Assembly (NCBI GenBank): GCA_028290165.1 | Contig: JAQGKJ010000869.1 | Coordinates: forward strand, 1-5,789 | Length of the DNA: 5,789 nt | Reading direction: 5' to 3' | From: Bradyrhizobium sp. | Lineage (GTDB): Bacteria; Pseudomonadota; Alphaproteobacteria; Rhizobiales; Xanthobacteraceae | Shown here: in pieces, positions 5,378-5,789 of the stretch | Layout of the letters: every line of letters starts with the position of its first letter | Position numbering within the stretch: position 1 is the first letter of the stretch | The notes under the pieces: generated by a model | What the model was told of the DNA's origin: nothing | Database searches by the model: none | Seen by the model: only the letters and a program-made list of their open reading frames with translations | Position numbers and translations under genes: made by a program

Positions 5378-5789
5378 ATGAAACGGACCCTGATCAGGTA
5401 TAAGACCAAGCCCGATATGGCTGACCGAAACGCGGAGTTGATCGCGGGCGTGTTTGCGGAATTGAAGGCCGCCAGTCCGGCGGGCGTGCGCTATCTTTCG
5501 CTGCGGCTCGACGACGATACGTTTGTGCATTTCGTCGAGACTGAATCCGATTCCGGGAGTACCATTTCGGCATTGGATGCTTTCAAGGCGTTCCAGAGTG
5601 GAATTCGCGAGCGTTGCATCGAGCCGCCGCAGCCCGGCAGTGCTACAATCGTCGGCAATTATCGGATGCTCGCCGAGCCATTGGCGGGGAGTTTTGGGCG
5701 GGAGTTTCGGGCGGGAGTTTTCAGGAAGCAGAAAGGAATCGCTGTCAAATCCATCGGCCGCTATGCGAAACATCGACGGCCTGCTCGCC
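5378..5789 (+). CDS. ABM-like small protein (dimeric alpha/beta barrel), 3' end outside window
   Basis: The frame is open from ATG 5378 to the window end, giving 137 visible residues. GGAGAG (5368-5373) lies four bases upstream, so this start is preferred over the in-frame ATG at 5366. Residues 1 to about 98 (MKRTLIRYKTKPD..., RYLSLRLDDDTFVHFVE, LDAFKAFQSGIRERC, IVGNYRML) look like a complete small protein of the antibiotic-biosynthesis-monooxygenase-like superfamily, with a beta-alpha-beta order and no obvious cofactor motif. Such proteins are usually about 100 residues, judged from memory. The frame continues with a basic tail (GREFRAGVFRKQKG..., KHRRPAR) overlying a 13-bp tandem repeat, which looks like a later addition. 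It is divergent from the MFS gene. Function is unknown; some relatives are hypothetical proteins near stress or sigma-factor genes. Confidence 0.65.
   Translation, partial: MKRTLIRYKTKPDMADRNAELIAGVFAELKAASPAGVRYLSLRLDDDTFVHFVETESDSGSTISALDAFKAFQSGIRERCIEPPQPGSATIVGNYRMLAEPLAGSFGREFRAGVFRKQKGIAVKSIGRYAKHRRPAR
5683..5721 (+). repeat. Three 13-bp tandem repeats inside the ABM-like gene
   Basis: The units are 5683-5695 (GGCGGGGAGTTTT), 5696-5708 (GGGCGGGAGTTTC) and 5709-5721 (GGGCGGGAGTTTT). The second and third differ only at the last base; the first is more diverged. The 13-base period is not a multiple of three, so gain or loss of one unit changes the reading frame. The repeats encode about residues 102-115. 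Confidence 0.8.

Noticed and set aside
5345..5773. 142-codon open frame on the minus strand at the right edge
   Set aside because: It lies antisense to the plus-strand ABM-like gene, which has a good ribosome site and a family-like sequence. The minus-strand frame has neither.
5763..5789. Possible start of a further plus-strand gene (ATG at 5763, reading MRNIDGLLA)
   Set aside because: No ribosome site lies at a suitable distance, and only nine codons are visible, so it cannot be told from chance.

Overview
The window is GC-rich, with strong G/C preference at third codon positions. Its protein families and the CCTCTCCCCGC-type intergenic palindromes resemble those of Bradyrhizobium/Rhodopseudomonas-like alphaproteobacteria. 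This placement is inferred from style and remembered family sequences, not from a search. The gene content is ordinary chromosomal metabolism. I see no phage, IS, CRISPR or toxin genes.

Layout: (1) 1-131, plus strand, the last 42 codons of an unrecognised protein. (2) 132-312, a convergent intergenic gap filled by a compound palindromic repeat (138-286). (3) 313-2103, minus strand, complete allophanate hydrolase (atzF) with an intact amidase triad and C-terminal decarboxylation-type domain. (4) 2104-2443, a 340-bp regulatory gap. It holds a textbook sigma-54 (-24/-12) promoter pointing at atzF, a perfect 8-bp inverted repeat about 150 bp upstream of the predicted start, and a weak IHF-like sequence between them. 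(5) 2444-3727, minus strand, type II NADH:quinone dehydrogenase. (6) 3762/3788-5201, minus strand, a 14-TM (DHA2/EmrB-QacA type) MFS transporter whose last membrane helix is thrown out of frame by a frameshift near 3924-3935. (7) 5202-5377, a divergent promoter region with an AT-rich inverted repeat. (8) 5378 to the window end, plus strand, a small ABM-like (dimeric alpha/beta barrel) protein. It carries a 13-bp triple tandem repeat in its 3' part and an unusual C-terminal extension that runs off the window.

Functional picture: atzF hydrolyses allophanate to ammonia and CO2, so a sigma-54 promoter fits control by nitrogen status or by a dedicated enhancer-binding protein. No urea carboxylase, biuret hydrolase or transporter lies in the window, so atzF looks monocistronic here. 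The MFS and ndh genes are co-directional and may be co-transcribed, although a candidate promoter sits just before ndh. The points most worth checking are the sigma-54/enhancer arrangement, the MFS frameshift and the repeat-driven C-terminal change at the right edge. I see no clear evidence of an undescribed multi-gene system.
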